Notes: generated by a model not told the origin, from the letters alone. A stretch of 64,000 nt of DNA from Planococcus citri (GCF_950023065.1 NC_088677.1:83539469-83603468); one strand, 5' to 3'. Positions 12,290 through 24,466 are shown, counted from the first letter of the stretch. Program-made: numbers and translations.

Positions 12290-15280
12290 TCACTGGAAAT
12301 AATTCGAATTAAGTTGATTAGATGTATCGAGCTCCATTACAATCATCGATTTCGTATCAACATTCCGAAATACGACAATTTTATCACCACATTCTAAAAT
12401 CACTACTCCATTCTCCCATTTGACGAGCTCCATTCGATTCTCATCCAAGTCAAATAGGGAAGCAGCTCGTTGCATGTAAGCTCGTAAACTTGAAAAGTTG
12501 CCTTCATCAATGGAAAACATTTGCACTCCATCTTCTTTATCAATTTCGGTACACACCTCGACGAAAAAATTATCAAAATTTCTACGCTCGGTGATATATT
12601 GCTGAGCTAAGCGTTGCAGGTTTTCCTCTTGAGTAAAATACTCCACCGCAGAAGCGAACATTTCGTGTTTTTGCGCTTCGCATGCTTTTCTGAAAACGCT
12701 TGCGAACTTTCTTCGATCAAAATAAACGTCGTTTTGAAACTCGAAACAATCAGAGAGCTCGTTTTTGCGTTCTTTTTCCATATTTTGAATCAAAGCGGTG
12801 AATTTTCCCATCAGATAGTGGTAACAATCTTTAACTCTTTCTTCACGTTCGCCTTGACCGGTCACACGAAGCATGGAATCAACTTTCCGGTAGAATTTAT
12901 CGCATAAAAATAACACAGTGCAGCGAATATTTTCATCGGAAAGCTGGTTACTGGTTTTAGATATTTGTTTACAGTCACTTAGTTCTGCTGAAAGTTCTCG
13001 AGATATTTTATCCAAAGGTAAACCGTCCGCAGCTAGTTCGAAAAAGGTTGAGTCATTCATCACGTAAGATCTATTATTCGATCTCACATTCAGTACGTAG
13101 AATACCGAATTCATTGCGATGTGGTGCCCTAACGGTGCGCCGAGTTCATACATGTCTTTAGCAGATTTGAATCTTTCACCAAGTGGCGGGAAAAATTCGA
13201 TAATGGATCTTTTCAGGAATTGGCACGTTTCCAAAACACCAAGTTCGACGAGAGTACTCCTCGGTGTCACTTTGAAGAGTAGTTTTTCATACAGAGTAGA
13301 TACTTTCTGGAGCGTTAATTCATTTTCCATGTTTCGATTTACCGATGTGGTATTTTTATTTTTCATGATATGAACGAAGTTCAAGTTGGCAAAATCACTT
13401 GGCGTTTTTATGCCTAATTTGGAGAATCGTTTGCTGGCGTCAGTTTTGCCCATTTTTTCTTTATTTTTCGATACCCATTCTTCGTAGTTATCGTGGGCTT
13501 CGATCATTATTTCACAAACGAGAGATAGCAGTTGATAACTAAACACACTGATGATGTCATTGGATTTGGTCGTTTCAGGTATACGATTTTTGGCCGTTTC
13601 GAAAATAATTTCGTAGTACAATTTTGATTCATTTTCGGCAAATGGTTGTTCTTCGTCTTCGATCAACGTTTCATTCACGTTCTTGACAGCGGTCGTTGTA
13701 TTTCCAATCATATGACCGATTTGTTCAATCAGTGAATCAGGGATCGCCCACGAAAAATACGGTTTCAAAAATGTCTGTAATCGTTCTTTAATCGAAACCA
13801 AGCCATTGGAGACTAAAATAAGCAGATTCTGAATATGGTTAGTCATATTGGAGAAGAAAACAATGTCGTCAATTTTCTTGTACCGGAAATCGCAACAAGT
13901 ACTCAAAATTTCCAAGCACTTGTAATATATATGTTCGATGTTTGTATGCTTCGCTAAGAATTGTTGACCAGCATTCAACACAAAATTCTTACCCCAACTG
14001 GGTATGTTCTCTTCCAAAAAGGTTACTTCTTTTACACCAGCGTTGCCTTCATTATCATGCAATTGAATTTGTAATTCTTTTAAACTTTGTTTAACAGATC
14101 GAGTCAAACGTCCTGTAAGTGTTGTGGGTGCCGTCTCCAAGCTATTGATATAATTATGCATTTGTTTAGTGTTGGAAACAGCTCCGTATATCAAGAATAT
14201 ACTGACGCACCCTTGAATCAAATCGAACACAGTCAGTTCCTCGTCATTTTCGATTTTGAGCTGCAGAAAATACGCGTAGGTTTTAAAATTACACAAATTT
14301 GACGCCAAAGCTGCGTAATTAAATCCTTGTAAAACTATTCTGGCTACGTTAGCGAAATTACCAGCGTTCTCAACGATCAAAGCGGACTGAGATAAAACCA
14401 AAGATGAAGCTCCAGTTATCACAGATGTTCCTATAGTCAACCAAGCCAAGGCCGACTGAGCATTATTGAAACCGATCGATTCTTCATGTACGCCACGATC
14501 AACTAAGACACCGATATTCCTTCCGATGGCGTACACCGTACTAGCGACGGCTATAATAAAGCCTAAAATAGGAGCTGTAACCAATGTCAATAGCACAACT
14601 CCCACAATCGAAGTACCTGCCGCTGCAATATCTGCTACTTTAAGTACTACATGACCTATACCAGCGGCTGGAGATTTATACTCCAGTAATGTTTGTTTGA
14701 TTTTTTTATGCATTCCGTCGTCCGGTGCTACGTAATGGCAATTCGGTAATCGATTCGTATTAAGGAAATGGGTCCACGATTTGTAAACACGTCCGATATC
14801 GTCGATGAAAATAACCTCATCGTTGGATTTCAACTGTCTGAAAACGCAAGCTATTTCATCATCATCAAGATACAAATATGTACGAGCTACGATAACTCGA
14901 CCATTCTCGTAATTGAATTTTCTGCTCAACTCGTCGATATTTTTTTGTTGTTTGTCGGGAAATTCGCGCCAAATATCACTTATATTCTGTTCTTCTTGAG
15001 ATGGATTTCCGTACAGTGAACGACTAACGTAAGATTTCAGCGACTCGTACTGGTCTGCTTGAAACGCTTTCCATAGATACAGTGATTTATCCCATTCTGC
15101 GTAGCGTTTTATAGCGTTTTGGATCCATTCCTGTAACAGAAAACGGTACGTAATGAATGAAGTTGACGGAATTAGATGAATTGATAACTTTTTCTGCTAT
15201 AGTTGCTGAGAATATATAGAATAACGAATAACATAACACCGGAGTAGACTTACCCTCTCATCATTGATAATTGAAGACAT
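12290..15280 (-). CDS. Two-exon membrane-associated protein, probable DUF4781 family
   Basis: Two exons join in phase 0. Exon 1 (15280-15254) gives MSSIINDER and ends at a GTAAGT donor. Exon 2 (15130-12290) follows a GTTACAG acceptor after a 123-bp intron and begins EWIQNAIKRYAEWDK. The total is 955 residues. A strongly hydrophobic stretch lies at about residues 176-209, then DRGVHEESI at about 220-228, a second hydrophobic stretch at about 237-258 and a third near 312-326; the remaining two thirds is soluble, helical and charged. The layout of a Gly/Ala-rich hydrophobic segment followed by LVDR-x-x-H-x-x-SI resembles the insect DUF4781 proteins, whose function is unknown. That family call is from memory of the motif and is moderate. 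The long open frame, coding-like composition and clean splice sites make it a real gene. It is flanked by transposons on both sides. Confidence 0.85.
15131..15253 (-). other. Intron of the DUF4781-like gene
   Basis: This 123-bp AT-rich intron has donor GTAAGT and acceptor TTCTGTTACAG on the minus strand. It separates a 9-codon first coding exon from the main exon. Confidence 0.85.
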
Positions 15281-15646
15281 GGTGAATTGGTGAATGAAAG
15301 CTCGATAGATGAAATTATCAAATTGCGGGTGACGGTGATGGTAGTTGGTAGTGATGGTAAGGCTATCGTATCTGATGTTCGAATTACTCTCTTTTACGTA
15401 AAACTCGATATATCGAATTAAAATAGAAAAATTGACTAGAACTCATTAAAATACACGACGAAAATTTTGTTTTTTTGGAAATGTTCGACAAAGTGGAACC
15501 CTCAAATTACAAAGTGGAATCTCCGTCTGCGATGCCTCGCTGTCCCTGTTTTTATTTTCTGTCAAGTGTTTAATATTTCGGATGGTGCATGACAAGAGTC
15601 GCCACGTAGCGGAAATGATGAGAACTACAACAAGCGGTATAGATCA
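15281..15646. other. Upstream region of the DUF4781-like gene
   Basis: It should hold the 5' untranslated region and promoter of the minus-strand gene. No TATA box or initiator stands out. From about 15540 the base composition is more GC-rich than the flanks, leading into the MITE. Confidence 0.4.
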
Positions 15647-15913
15647 GGGCGGCTATTACCGAAATATTTTTGCCTCCGCAATCGACGTAATCCAACGCAA
15701 TGAACGTAAAAGATTGCGTCGTTTGCGTAAATAAAAAGCAACCGTGTTGAGCGTAATGTGCGTTATTTTAATATTTGAGTAACAATAATGTTTATAAAAG
15801 CCCAATTAACAATTAAAATTTTTTATTTTTCCAGATAACGCCAATAATTTGCAACGCTCATTACGTCGATTGCGGCGATTGCGGAGGCAAAAATATTTCG
15901 GTAATAGCCGCCC
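15647..15913. mobile_element. 267-bp MITE with 38-bp perfect inverted ends
   Basis: The first 38 bases, beginning GGGCGGCTATTACCGAAATA, are exactly repeated in inverse at the right end. Further in, ACGTAATgAGCGTTG-like words are also mirrored. The flanks (TCA and AGG) give no target duplication. The superfamily is undetermined. The lack of divergence between the ends suggests recent activity or strong conservation. Confidence 0.8.
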
Positions 15914-16445
15914 AGGGATGCCGCCTATCCGCTATCTGGAAGTGCGAATACTCCAGATCACTTTGCGGTATAATTAAATTACACTCGAATAAAGCGACGA
16001 ATATAATTGACGTTTTATTTCATTCATTACATCGTAAATCGTAAGTACATTAGCGGATAACGAGATGCTTGTGTCGTTTTATTGGTTTTTGGGTCAGAAC
16101 GCATCGCCGCGACACTCCCGAGGGAAAAAAGAAAAAAGCGAAAAAAGAAGTATCTAGGAATACATCTACAGGGCTGTCAGTGCTTCGGCGACGATGTTGA
16201 CGGTGAATTCCTCGAATTGGATGGCAGCATCGATGTTCGTTGCGGCGACGTTGCTGCGTTTTCTCAATACTGGATTCAGTCACAATTGGACACGGAGGAC
16301 AGCGAATTTGGATCGCGCTACGGACAGGCGAAAATTTTGTGCCTGTGTACTGGCGGTGGCATTGACTGCGGATTCCTGGAATCGCTGATCGGCGGCATTG
16401 GCGGTACATTGAATGAATGATTGAGCGTGTTCAGCGGATCAACGT
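15914..16445 (+). pseudogene. GC-richer retroelement-like stretch, unassigned
   Basis: This lies directly upstream of an integrase remnant and has a more coding-like composition than its surroundings. The frame 16082-16420 is open but matches no family I recognise. It may be the remains of the gag region of the same gypsy-type element. No long terminal repeat pair could be matched between this stretch and the region after 16928. Confidence 0.3.
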
Positions 16446-16928
16446 TTGAGTTGGTTCAGACGTGTGTGTAGGTCGATGGCAAGGATCATCGACAAAGCCG
16501 ATAACACCGAAGACCTCGATATTATGCGTCATCTAGCCCACGAGCACATCGCTAAAGCTCAGGAGCAGATGAAAACAGCTTTCGATCGCCGTCATTGCGT
16601 AGGCGACGAGCTCACCGTTGGCGAAATTGTGTTTTACAAGGTACCGACACCTGGAAAATTACAGCCTAAATTCCGTGGACCAATGGTCATAGTCGAACGA
16701 ATTGGCCGAGATATTTACCGCATACAAGATTTACGACGAGAAGGTACACAGACCGGACTAATAGACCTTCATATAAGCCAACTGAGACCCTGGAAACCAA
16801 CACCAGATGAACCGAATGATACAGCCGAATACGATCTAGAAAATCTTATCGAAACCGCTTCCACATCCGACGATACCGCCGTAGCCGTAACCGAATCAGA
16901 GCTGTGTAGCGAGGTCGCTACAATATAG
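16446..16928 (+). pseudogene. Ty3/gypsy integrase C-terminal fragment
   Basis: The 160-residue frame contains AFDRRH, then GEIVFYKVPTPGKLQPKF, RGPMVIVERIGRDIYRI and, after a gap, HISQLRPWKP. This series (a basic GD-LV-F-Y stretch, a KL-PKF-GP-V block, a Y-RI strand and an H-QLRPW end) is the usual C-terminal domain of gypsy-type integrases. It has no HHCC zinc finger, no DDE core, no reverse transcriptase and no protease around it, so it is a fragment and cannot act alone. The terminal acidic tail may be the natural pol end or a fusion with noncoding DNA. Its reading frame is intact over 160 codons, suggesting moderate age. Confidence 0.75.
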
Positions 16929-17697
16929 CAGGACAGCCGAATGTAGGCAATACTTCCGATCCGAACGATATTGCCCACCTAGTAAACCGATTCTCGACAC
17001 GTATGCAGTGTAATTGTAAATGTGTGACAGATTGAAGGACTTGCCACTTGTACATCTAGGCGTGGGTGATTTATGTGTACTGGAAGTACTGGATACCTGG
17101 TAACTATAAATACTGTCGAGAGAATAGAATTCTCACGAGCAAATTATTGTTAATTGCGAATTAATGAGCGAAATAAGTACGCGAACATCTTACCATTTTT
17201 GATGGTTTATTAACAACTTTATAACAACTTAAAACTAGGATCACAGACACAGTTCGATAAATAGCGCGCCTAACGGCATACTCGTGTACTATGTACACGA
17301 CACTGGGGGGAAAGCGAGAAAAAAAAATTCAAAGTGAAAAAAAAAAATCACAAAAATTGATCAAAAATGAACATGGGAAAATGAAAAAAAATTGAAAAAA
17401 ATACATTGATCGAACAGTGAAACTGAAACACTTATTGAATAAAATGATAAACTAAAACACGAATGGTGATTGGCGAATACAATCTTGAAACTAATAATTA
17501 CTAATTAATGAGAATAAAACTATCGAAATAAACTATTGAATAATGTTATCCATGATAACACTAGCGGCATCATAAAACTAAAACATCAATTTGATTTTCA
17601 ACTTACAAACTTAAAATTGAAACAGATTAAACTTTGATTAAAACTAAAATGATTATACAAATCATTGAAAAACAAAACAGGCGATTAAAACTAAAAT
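16929..17697. other. Downstream of the gypsy fragment, possible LTR remains
   Basis: A TATAAATACTGTCGAGAG word near 17104 looks like an LTR promoter, followed by AT-rich sequence with CTAAAACTAAAATG repeats up to the Mutator-like element. No matching second LTR is visible, so this stays a suggestion. Confidence 0.3.
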
Positions 17698-17706
17698 GAA
17701 CAAATA
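17698..17706. repeat. 9-bp target duplication, left copy
   Basis: GAACAAATA here is repeated exactly at 24458-24466, just outside the right end of the large element. Confidence 0.85.
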
Positions 17707-18109
17707 GGCAGTGGGACATTTGACCCCTGTGCATTTGACCCATGCGACATTTGACCCACGATTTCAGCAATCCGCCATTTTTGAAAAACGACATTTGACC
17801 CATGCGACATTTGACCCATGTTTTTATCCATGTTTACAAAATACCAATGAGACATTTCACCCATGCGACATTAGACCCACAGTAAAATATAAAAATAAAT
17901 CGACATTTCACCCATAGGACATTTGACCCACAGAAATTTAAAATAGAGACATTTGACCCATGGGACATTTCGCCCACAATTTGAAACGAAGTAGGACATT
18001 TGACCCATGCGACATTAGACCCACAATAAAATATAAAAATAAAATGACATTTGACCCATGCGACATTTGACCCACGGTATAATGTCAGTGTTGCAACCAA
18101 TATGCCATG
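17707..18109. repeat. Left inverted end, GACATTTGACCCATGC array
   Basis: More than a dozen copies of GACATTTGACCC or GACATTAGACCC, often in pairs as GACATTTGACCCATGC, are separated by short AT-rich spacers. The array is mirrored copy for copy at 24058-24457. Its regular dodecamers could be binding sites for a transposase. Confidence 0.85.
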
Positions 18110-19938
18110 GAGAAAATTCTTTTTGAAATATTAATAATACAGTCAAATAGGAATTTCACCTGGAATAAATTGGGGGGAAAATTTTTTTGCACCAAAATGC
18201 TCAGGATGGTGTCCTAAATGACATACTAAAACCCACCCTAAATCCGCCTGGAGCTTCTCCCCCCCAGACCCACATTTGTGCCCCCCAGCACCGTTTTTCG
18301 CGATTTTCTCGCGAGCAGTTGATTTTACGTCGAAAATAATCTTATTTTTGCGTTCTACGTCAAATTTCCGATCTAGTGATGTATCAATTGTCCTTCTACC
18401 CCCAAGGGGGGTGGGGCTGGAACCATTCAAAAAAGGGGGGTTTCCTGAAAAATACATAAAGGCTATAGGCGCCTAAGAGGGGTGAAATGGTCCCCGAAAG
18501 TGTTCGAGTTGATATCAGCATGGAAGGTGGGTACGATGGAGGAACTTGCGCGTGGGAAATTTCAGATTCACATCCCCTCCCCTTTTTGGTGACCCCCCTT
18601 TTCTGAAACTTCAATAACACTTTTCTCAGTCCCATTTTAACTGATTTTGAAAATTTTTCTGGGAGTTATGTATATCCTTAGTAGGTACTCCCACAAAAAT
18701 TTTCAACCCCCTCCCCTCATATTTACATTTACCCCTCAAAACGGCGTTTTTTTCATTTTTTTATGCCTATTAACAATCAAGATTGCGAGGTACAATTTTA
18801 AAAACACGTTTTTTGGATGTATTTTCGACCCCCAAAAATCATGTAGTTCTTTCAAAATTTTTGCTTTGGTGCGCCGTGCTGAAAAGTTGAAAAAATGTGT
18901 CTTAGGGGGGTGGGCGTGATTTTGAAATTTTGAGAAACATGAATATCAATGAGTAGGGTGTCGTTTTCTTATGATTCGATACCGCTGAGCACGAATATGA
19001 CCTCAGATTTTGTTTTACACCTACACAGCCCCTCCGGACCCCTCAGTCTCACCCCTCAATTTTTAAGATTTTTAAAATAAATTTACTTTGATGATTTTCG
19101 TGTAGTTTTCTTACGATTTGATACTGCTGAGCACGAATATGACGTCAGATTTTCTGCTACACTCGCACATTCAACTGCCTCCATTGGATGCAAGGGCTGA
19201 CCAATTAACCCCCCCCCCCCCCCCAGTAGCAGAAAAATATGAGCTAATTTGACTGGACTATAATAACAATTTGTATTGTTTGAATCATTTAGCGGCAACT
19301 TCAACGACACCGGTACTTGTCATGTTGTATTGTAGTAAAGAGCTACTTAAAATTTTTCTAGTGGAGCCACAAATTTCTGGATTCTGGAGCGGAGGCACTC
19401 ACAAAAAAATCTCCGGAGCCGGAGCTGGAGCTGGAGGCGAATTGCCTTCAATAAAAAATAAAACTAAAAAGGATGAGGAAGCACAACAATAAGTAAATTA
19501 AATGTTGTGCTTCATTGGCAGTTCTCTATTTATATAGGTACTTAGTATTTTCATATCTCTCTTGTAATATGAAACTCTCTTACCCAAATTTGGGTATTTA
19601 AATGTGTTTGTGCCGGGGAGGGGGGGGGGTATTCAAATCTTGAAGTCTCGAGTCTTGTTTGAAATCTATCTTCATATCAGAAAATGTACGTTTTTGTAGG
19701 CGGTGCATGGTTACGATCCTGTGACCCAAATAGGTGTCCGACCCACTTGAAACCCCTCGAGGACGTCTTTATGGGAGGAGGGGTTCAATTAAAAAATTAT
19801 TGCCAGTGAGGTATATCAAAAATCAAAGTACAGGCCCACCTGAAATCAATTTTCTCGAAAAATTGAAGAAAAATTTTAAATATCAATAGACGGCCTCCAG
19901 ATCACCCAAAAAGACGCTCATTTTTTTAGGGTATGATT
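18110..19938. other. Interior of the Mutator-like element, left part
   Basis: The stretch is noncoding, with several C-rich and G-rich tracts (18250, 18400, 18600, 19210, 19620). A poly-C with AGCGGCAACTTCAA near 19210-19305 is mirrored near 23950-23995. There is no long frame. Confidence 0.5.
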
Positions 19939-20950
19939 TATCGTTACGACAGAATAGGTGAATCGCACGACAGAAAAGGTGGTCTAAACGACAGGCCCGA
20001 CAAATAAAAGAAATGCCCGACCAAAAAAGAAATTGAACGACAGAAAAAAAAGTTGAACGACAATCAAATGTTTGCACGACAGATAAAAAATGTCCACGAC
20101 AAATAAAAAATTGAACGACAGTTAAAAAAAATTCAACGACAATAGTAAAAAAAAATCACGACAGAAATATCCATTAACACGTCTATTTTTAATTTTTTTT
20201 TTAATCTATCAACACGCCTATTTTTACCAAAAAAGTTACAAATCGAATAAAATGAAAAAAAAAAAATAGAAATTTTCATAAAATGATAGGAGGGTAATTC
20301 TCAAACAGTGATAAATTTTGTGTACACAGCAAATTTCTCAACGGTTTTGGCCTAGGTAATTATTTTTATTTTATTTTAGAGATTTTTAGCCCTTCTTTCA
20401 TTAGTGTACATTCGGGTTTATACCCCAAAATGTCCTTCGACTTGTGTGTCAAGCGCCATGTTTTTGAAAATGAATGATATATAAAGTGTAATGATCTTCA
20501 TTTTTTTTCGTTGAAAAAATTGACGAATTCTCATTATCATAGAACGCAAAGGTACCTACTGTATTATTGTGCGAATTGCAATCTCAATAAGTCCATAGGA
20601 ACCTCACAGTTTACGTTTGAAAATTGTCACACAGTTTTTGCACTAATTTCAGAGCAATTTTTAAGTAAGTATTTTTGCTAGCTTCCCAAACCAACATTTT
20701 ATTTATCGCTTTTTCGTGTGTTTTCAGATTTGCAATTGGATAAATTGTTCTGTCGTTTAAAATTTTATTCTGTCGCTTAGACATCCTTTTTTGTCGGGAG
20801 GACTTGTCGTGATCAATAATTAAAAATAGTCGCTCTGACTCATTATTTTGTCGTTGAAAACCTGTCGTTGTAAAGACCTAATTTGTCGCTACCACAGCAT
20901 TTATTGTCGTTTGCTGGTGTCGTTCAAACACCCTTTTCTGTCGTGCGATC
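19939..20950. mobile_element. Nested element with ACGACAGA-array inverted ends
   Basis: The left array (19940-20170) has about a dozen ACGACAGA or ACGACAAA words. The right array (20740-20950) has the inverse CTGTCGT and TTGTCGTT. The termini TCGTTACGACAGAA and, inverted, ATCGCACGACAGAA are similar. It is the same family as 10252-11469, here inserted in the Mutator-like element. The interior has no transposase frame. Confidence 0.7.
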
Positions 20951-22305
20951 ATATATTTCCCATTTTTTTACGGATGCTCGGACCATTCAGGCACCAAAAG
21001 GTGGGGCTGTACCCAAAATTTGGATTTTGAGGCACAAAAAATTTCGTCGGGGGCTGAAAAAAATTAGGATGTCATTTCAGTCTTCTCCCTTCACTACCTC
21101 TTTGCCAAATTTGAGCCGCATCAGACAATTTTTTCAAAATTTGTAATTTTTCAACTTGGCCAAAAAGTTATTTAGATTTCTGATCTGAGACAGTGAGACT
21201 GAGAGAATAACGCACACATGGACAACGTCAACACCTCATGAAAATGGTAGGAAAAGAAAAAATAACAAACAAAAATAAAACAAAAAACAAAACAAAAAAA
21301 AGTAACTATTTTCAAATAGGTAAATATTTTGTTCTTCAATACAAGTGAAAAAAAGTAACAAAACAATTTTTCTGGTTCGTATCATATTATGAAATTACAA
21401 TGCGGTATGGTATATGCCTATGTGTAAAGAGAATTATTCGAAAAACATTGAAAACCCATTTGTCGTTTATATTGGGTTCAATAAGACAGGACAACAGTGT
21501 TATAGTTTTGAGTGTCCAAATTTTTCTGAAGAAAGGCTCAAAATTCTGAAATGTTCAATTACCTAACCTGCTACAACTCTTAGAATCAGCGTTCTCGCAT
21601 GATAAATGTCAACTTCCAGAATGATTGAAAAAAAATGAATTTTTGGGTATTTGTCAACATTTTTGGGAAATAATTCAAAACTTCACAGGCCTTCATTGGA
21701 AGTTATTTTATGAATACTCATGCTATGGTGAAAAGAGGGCAAAATTGGTACCAACTGGCAATGACTTGAAACGTTCCATTGCAAGTATTTTCACCAAACT
21801 TGGAAAAAATTATGCAGATTTTTGAAAATTTCGAGCAGGATACTAAAAAATCATTGAAGGTAGTTAGTCGTTTTTACATTTTTTTTTTCAATTTTGAAAT
21901 TTTTCAACTATGGAAAAGCGAAACAAACTGGACCCTGGCTAAGCGAGGGCGAAAACTCTTGACGGAAATCAGCCTTCTGAGAAACAAAGCAACAGTTTTC
22001 GAATGATTTTTTTCTTTTTGTTTTAAATTCAAAAATTCAAAATTTAAAAATAAAAGCAAAGGGGCCCAAGTGAAGAGAAGACAAAAGCTTTCGTAAATTA
22101 GCATATTGAGGGGTATGAAAACGATCGTTTTCTTAATTCTTGTGTGATAAATGAAGGAAGTTAGCTATTTTTGCTTCATTTGAATGATGATTTAAAAAGA
22201 AGTCAGAATTGGAAAAAGAAAAACAATTCCAAATGTAGCTAGGTCAAAAGCTGTCAACTCAAAAATTCGTGTTTTGAGAACTTGAGTAAGTAAAAATAAA
22301 GTTTT
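20951..22305. other. Interior of the Mutator-like element, middle part
   Basis: This is noncoding AT-rich DNA. Parts near 22020-22090 resemble, in inverse, 23640-23730 (AAAAGCTCTC and GGGAGCAAGGGC-like words). No gene is seen. Confidence 0.45.
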
Positions 22306-22660
22306 TTCATGGTGGGAGGATACGCACAATGGGCTGTGAGCACCCTCAAAACGCCTGTAATTCAAAAACTTACAATGAATTCTAAAACAATGGTACAATA
22401 ATATCCTTCCTTGGGGTCGCAGAATACTAATTTGACAATTTTTTTTGTAAGGGCGAGGGGTGAGGAGGTGAAGGAGGGTGAAAAATTCAAAATTTGACAA
22501 TAATGATGTTTGATATGTCGAAATTTATGTTTTTGAGGGTGTAGATGACGAATCTGACAATATTTTTTTCATAGGGGTGAAAGGTGGGGGATGAAGGGGG
22601 TAAAAACGGTGAAAAAGTCAAAATTTGACTATAATGATGTGTGATATGTCAAAATGTACC
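22306..22660. repeat. Inverted repeat arm with about 120-bp units
   Basis: This segment contains AAAATTCAAAATTTGACAAT, TTTGATATGTCGAAAT and GGTGTAGATGACGAATCTGA units. They reappear inverted and expanded to about four units at 23000-23636. The CAATGGGCTGTGAGCACCCT word near 22328 is mirrored near 23615. Confidence 0.75.
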
Positions 22661-22999
22661 AAGTATGAATAATTCAAATGAAAGTAAGTTCTTTTCATCA
22701 ATTTACTGGATTTTAGTTTTTATAAAGTGATTATAGAGATAAAATTCACCTTAAAACTCCGTTTTTTGCCTACTTGGCTGCATAAATTGGAATAGAAAAA
22801 AATTTTCGCACGTAGATGCACGAGAAATTCCAGTGGCTGGTAATACTTGAGATAGTGTATTTCAAGATGTCAATTGCCATTTTTGACCAAAAGTGACCCA
22901 ACGACCTCCATAGTCAATTGTAGTGAAAAATCATGGTGACTATTGTTTAAATGTTACAAATTTTTTCTTACTGGGACTTTGACGACTCCCCAACATAAA
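22661..22999. other. Loop between inverted arms
   Basis: Noncoding AT-rich DNA with no gene visible. Confidence 0.4.
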
Positions 23000-23636
23000 T
23001 TTCTTCATTCCCCACCCTTCACCCTTCCTTCACCTTCGAAAACGTACATTTTGACATATCACTTATCGTTCTGGTCAAATTTTGAATTTTTTACCGTTTT
23101 CACCCCCTTCATTCCCCACCATTTACCCCCACGAAAAAAATATTGTCATATTCGTGATCTACGCCCTCAAAAACATACATTTCGACATATCACACATTAT
23201 TATGGTCAAATTTTGAATTTTTCACCCCCTTCATCCCCCACTAATCATCCCTACGAAAAAATAATGTCAAATTCGTATTCTGCGACCTCAAAAACATACA
23301 TTTCGACATATCACACATCATTATAGTCAAATTTTGAATTTTCACTTTTTATACCCCCTTCATCCCCTCCCCCACCATTCACCCCCACGAAAAAAATATT
23401 ATCAGATTCGTGATCTTCACCTTCAAAAACATACATTTTGACAAATCACACGTCATTATTGTCAAATTTTGAATTTTTCACCCCTTTCACCCCGGCTACA
23501 AAATAAATATTGTCAAATTCGTATTCTGCGACCCCAAAAACATAAGGGAGGATATTATTGTGCCATTGTTTTAGGATTCATTGTAAGTTTTTGAATTACA
23601 GGCGTTTTGAGAGTGCTCACAGCCCACTGAGGGACG
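23000..23636. repeat. Inverted repeat arm, four about 120-bp units
   Basis: Units each contain ACATATCACACATCATTAT, GGTCAAATTTTGAATTTTTC, a C-rich CCCCTTCATCCCC part and a CGACCTCAAAAACATACAT part. The unit number differs from the partner arm at 22306-22660, so the array has expanded or contracted after the inversion. Confidence 0.75.
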
Positions 23637-24057
23637 GAGGAGTTTATTTTTTGATTTTAACTTTGAATGTTTCTTGAATTTGAACAACAAGTGTTCTATA
23701 TGGGAGCAAGGGCAAAAGCTCTCAGAAATGTGTAATTTAAGTTCTAGGAAGGTCGACAAATGAGCCTTTTCCGTTTTCCACAAAATTTGGTTCAAATTCC
23801 AGAAAGCAGAGGAAAATTGAAAATTTGAAAAAGTCTCATTGAAAAGAAAAATAACTAAAGGACTTCGACTTTTGTATAAAATTGATGAAAGCAGGACTTC
23901 AGGAAGACTACAAAGACCCATCGGTAAAAAACAAGACTGTTCAAACCCCCCCCCCCCCAACAAACCCTGAAAAAATTAATTTAGTTGCCGCTGGATGATT
24001 CAAAGGAGAAAAATTGTTTTGATTTTCAATATTCAATAAGAAAAAAGAATTTTTGCC
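23637..24057. other. Interior of the Mutator-like element, right part
   Basis: Noncoding. It holds a poly-C tract near 23945 mirrored from 19210 and a GCCGCTGGATGATTCAAA word mirrored near 19290. Confidence 0.45.
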
Positions 24058-24457
24058 GCGGCATATTGCAACACTGACATTAATTACCATGGGTCAAATG
24101 TCGCATGGGTCAAATGTCATTTTATTTTTATATTTTATTGTGGGTCTAATGTCGCATGGGTCAAATGTCCTACTTCGTTTCAAATTGTGGGCGAAATGTC
24201 CCATGGGTCAAATGTCTCTATTTTAAATTTCTGTGGGTCAAATGTCCTATGGGTGAAATGTCGATTTATTTTTATATTTTACTGTGGGTCTAATGTCGCA
24301 TGGGTGAAATGTCTCATTGGTATTTTGTAAACATGGATAAAAACCTGGGTGAAATGTCCCATGGGTCAAATGTCGTTTTTTAAAAATGGCGAATTTACGA
24401 AATCGTGGGTCAAATGTCGCATGGGTCAAATGCACAGGGGTCAAATGTCCTGGTCCC
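24058..24457. repeat. Right inverted end of the Mutator-like element
   Basis: A mirror of 17707-18109: TGGGTCAAATGTCGCATGGG words in array, ending GTCAAATGTCCTGGTCCC. Confidence 0.85.
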
Positions 24458-24466
24458 GAACAAATA
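24458..24466. repeat. 9-bp target duplication, right copy
   Basis: GAACAAATA, exactly equal to 17698-17706. Confidence 0.85.

Larger units (their letters stand above)
17707..24457. mobile_element. 6.75-kb Mutator-like element with GACATTTGACCC-array ends
   Basis: Inverted ends of about 400 bp (17707-18109 and 24058-24457) are near-identical. Each is an array of GACATTTGACCCATGC words with small unique spacers. The termini are GGCAGTGGGACATTTGACCC on the left and, inverted, GGGACCAGGACATTTGACCC on the right (16 of 20 positions equal). The flanking 9-bp GAACAAATA duplication is exact. Long inverted ends plus a 9-bp duplication are the hallmarks of the Mutator superfamily. The interior encodes no recognisable transposase and holds nested repeats, so the copy is non-autonomous. 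Confidence 0.8.

Noticed and set aside
15914..17300. A complete LTR retrotransposon around the gypsy integrase fragment
   Set aside because: No pair of direct long terminal repeats, primer binding site or reverse transcriptase could be found.
17707..18109. Resemblance to a CRISPR array (short repeats with spacers)
   Set aside because: The repeats vary, spacing is irregular, the array is mirrored at 24058-24457 and the DNA is from an animal genome. It is a transposon end.
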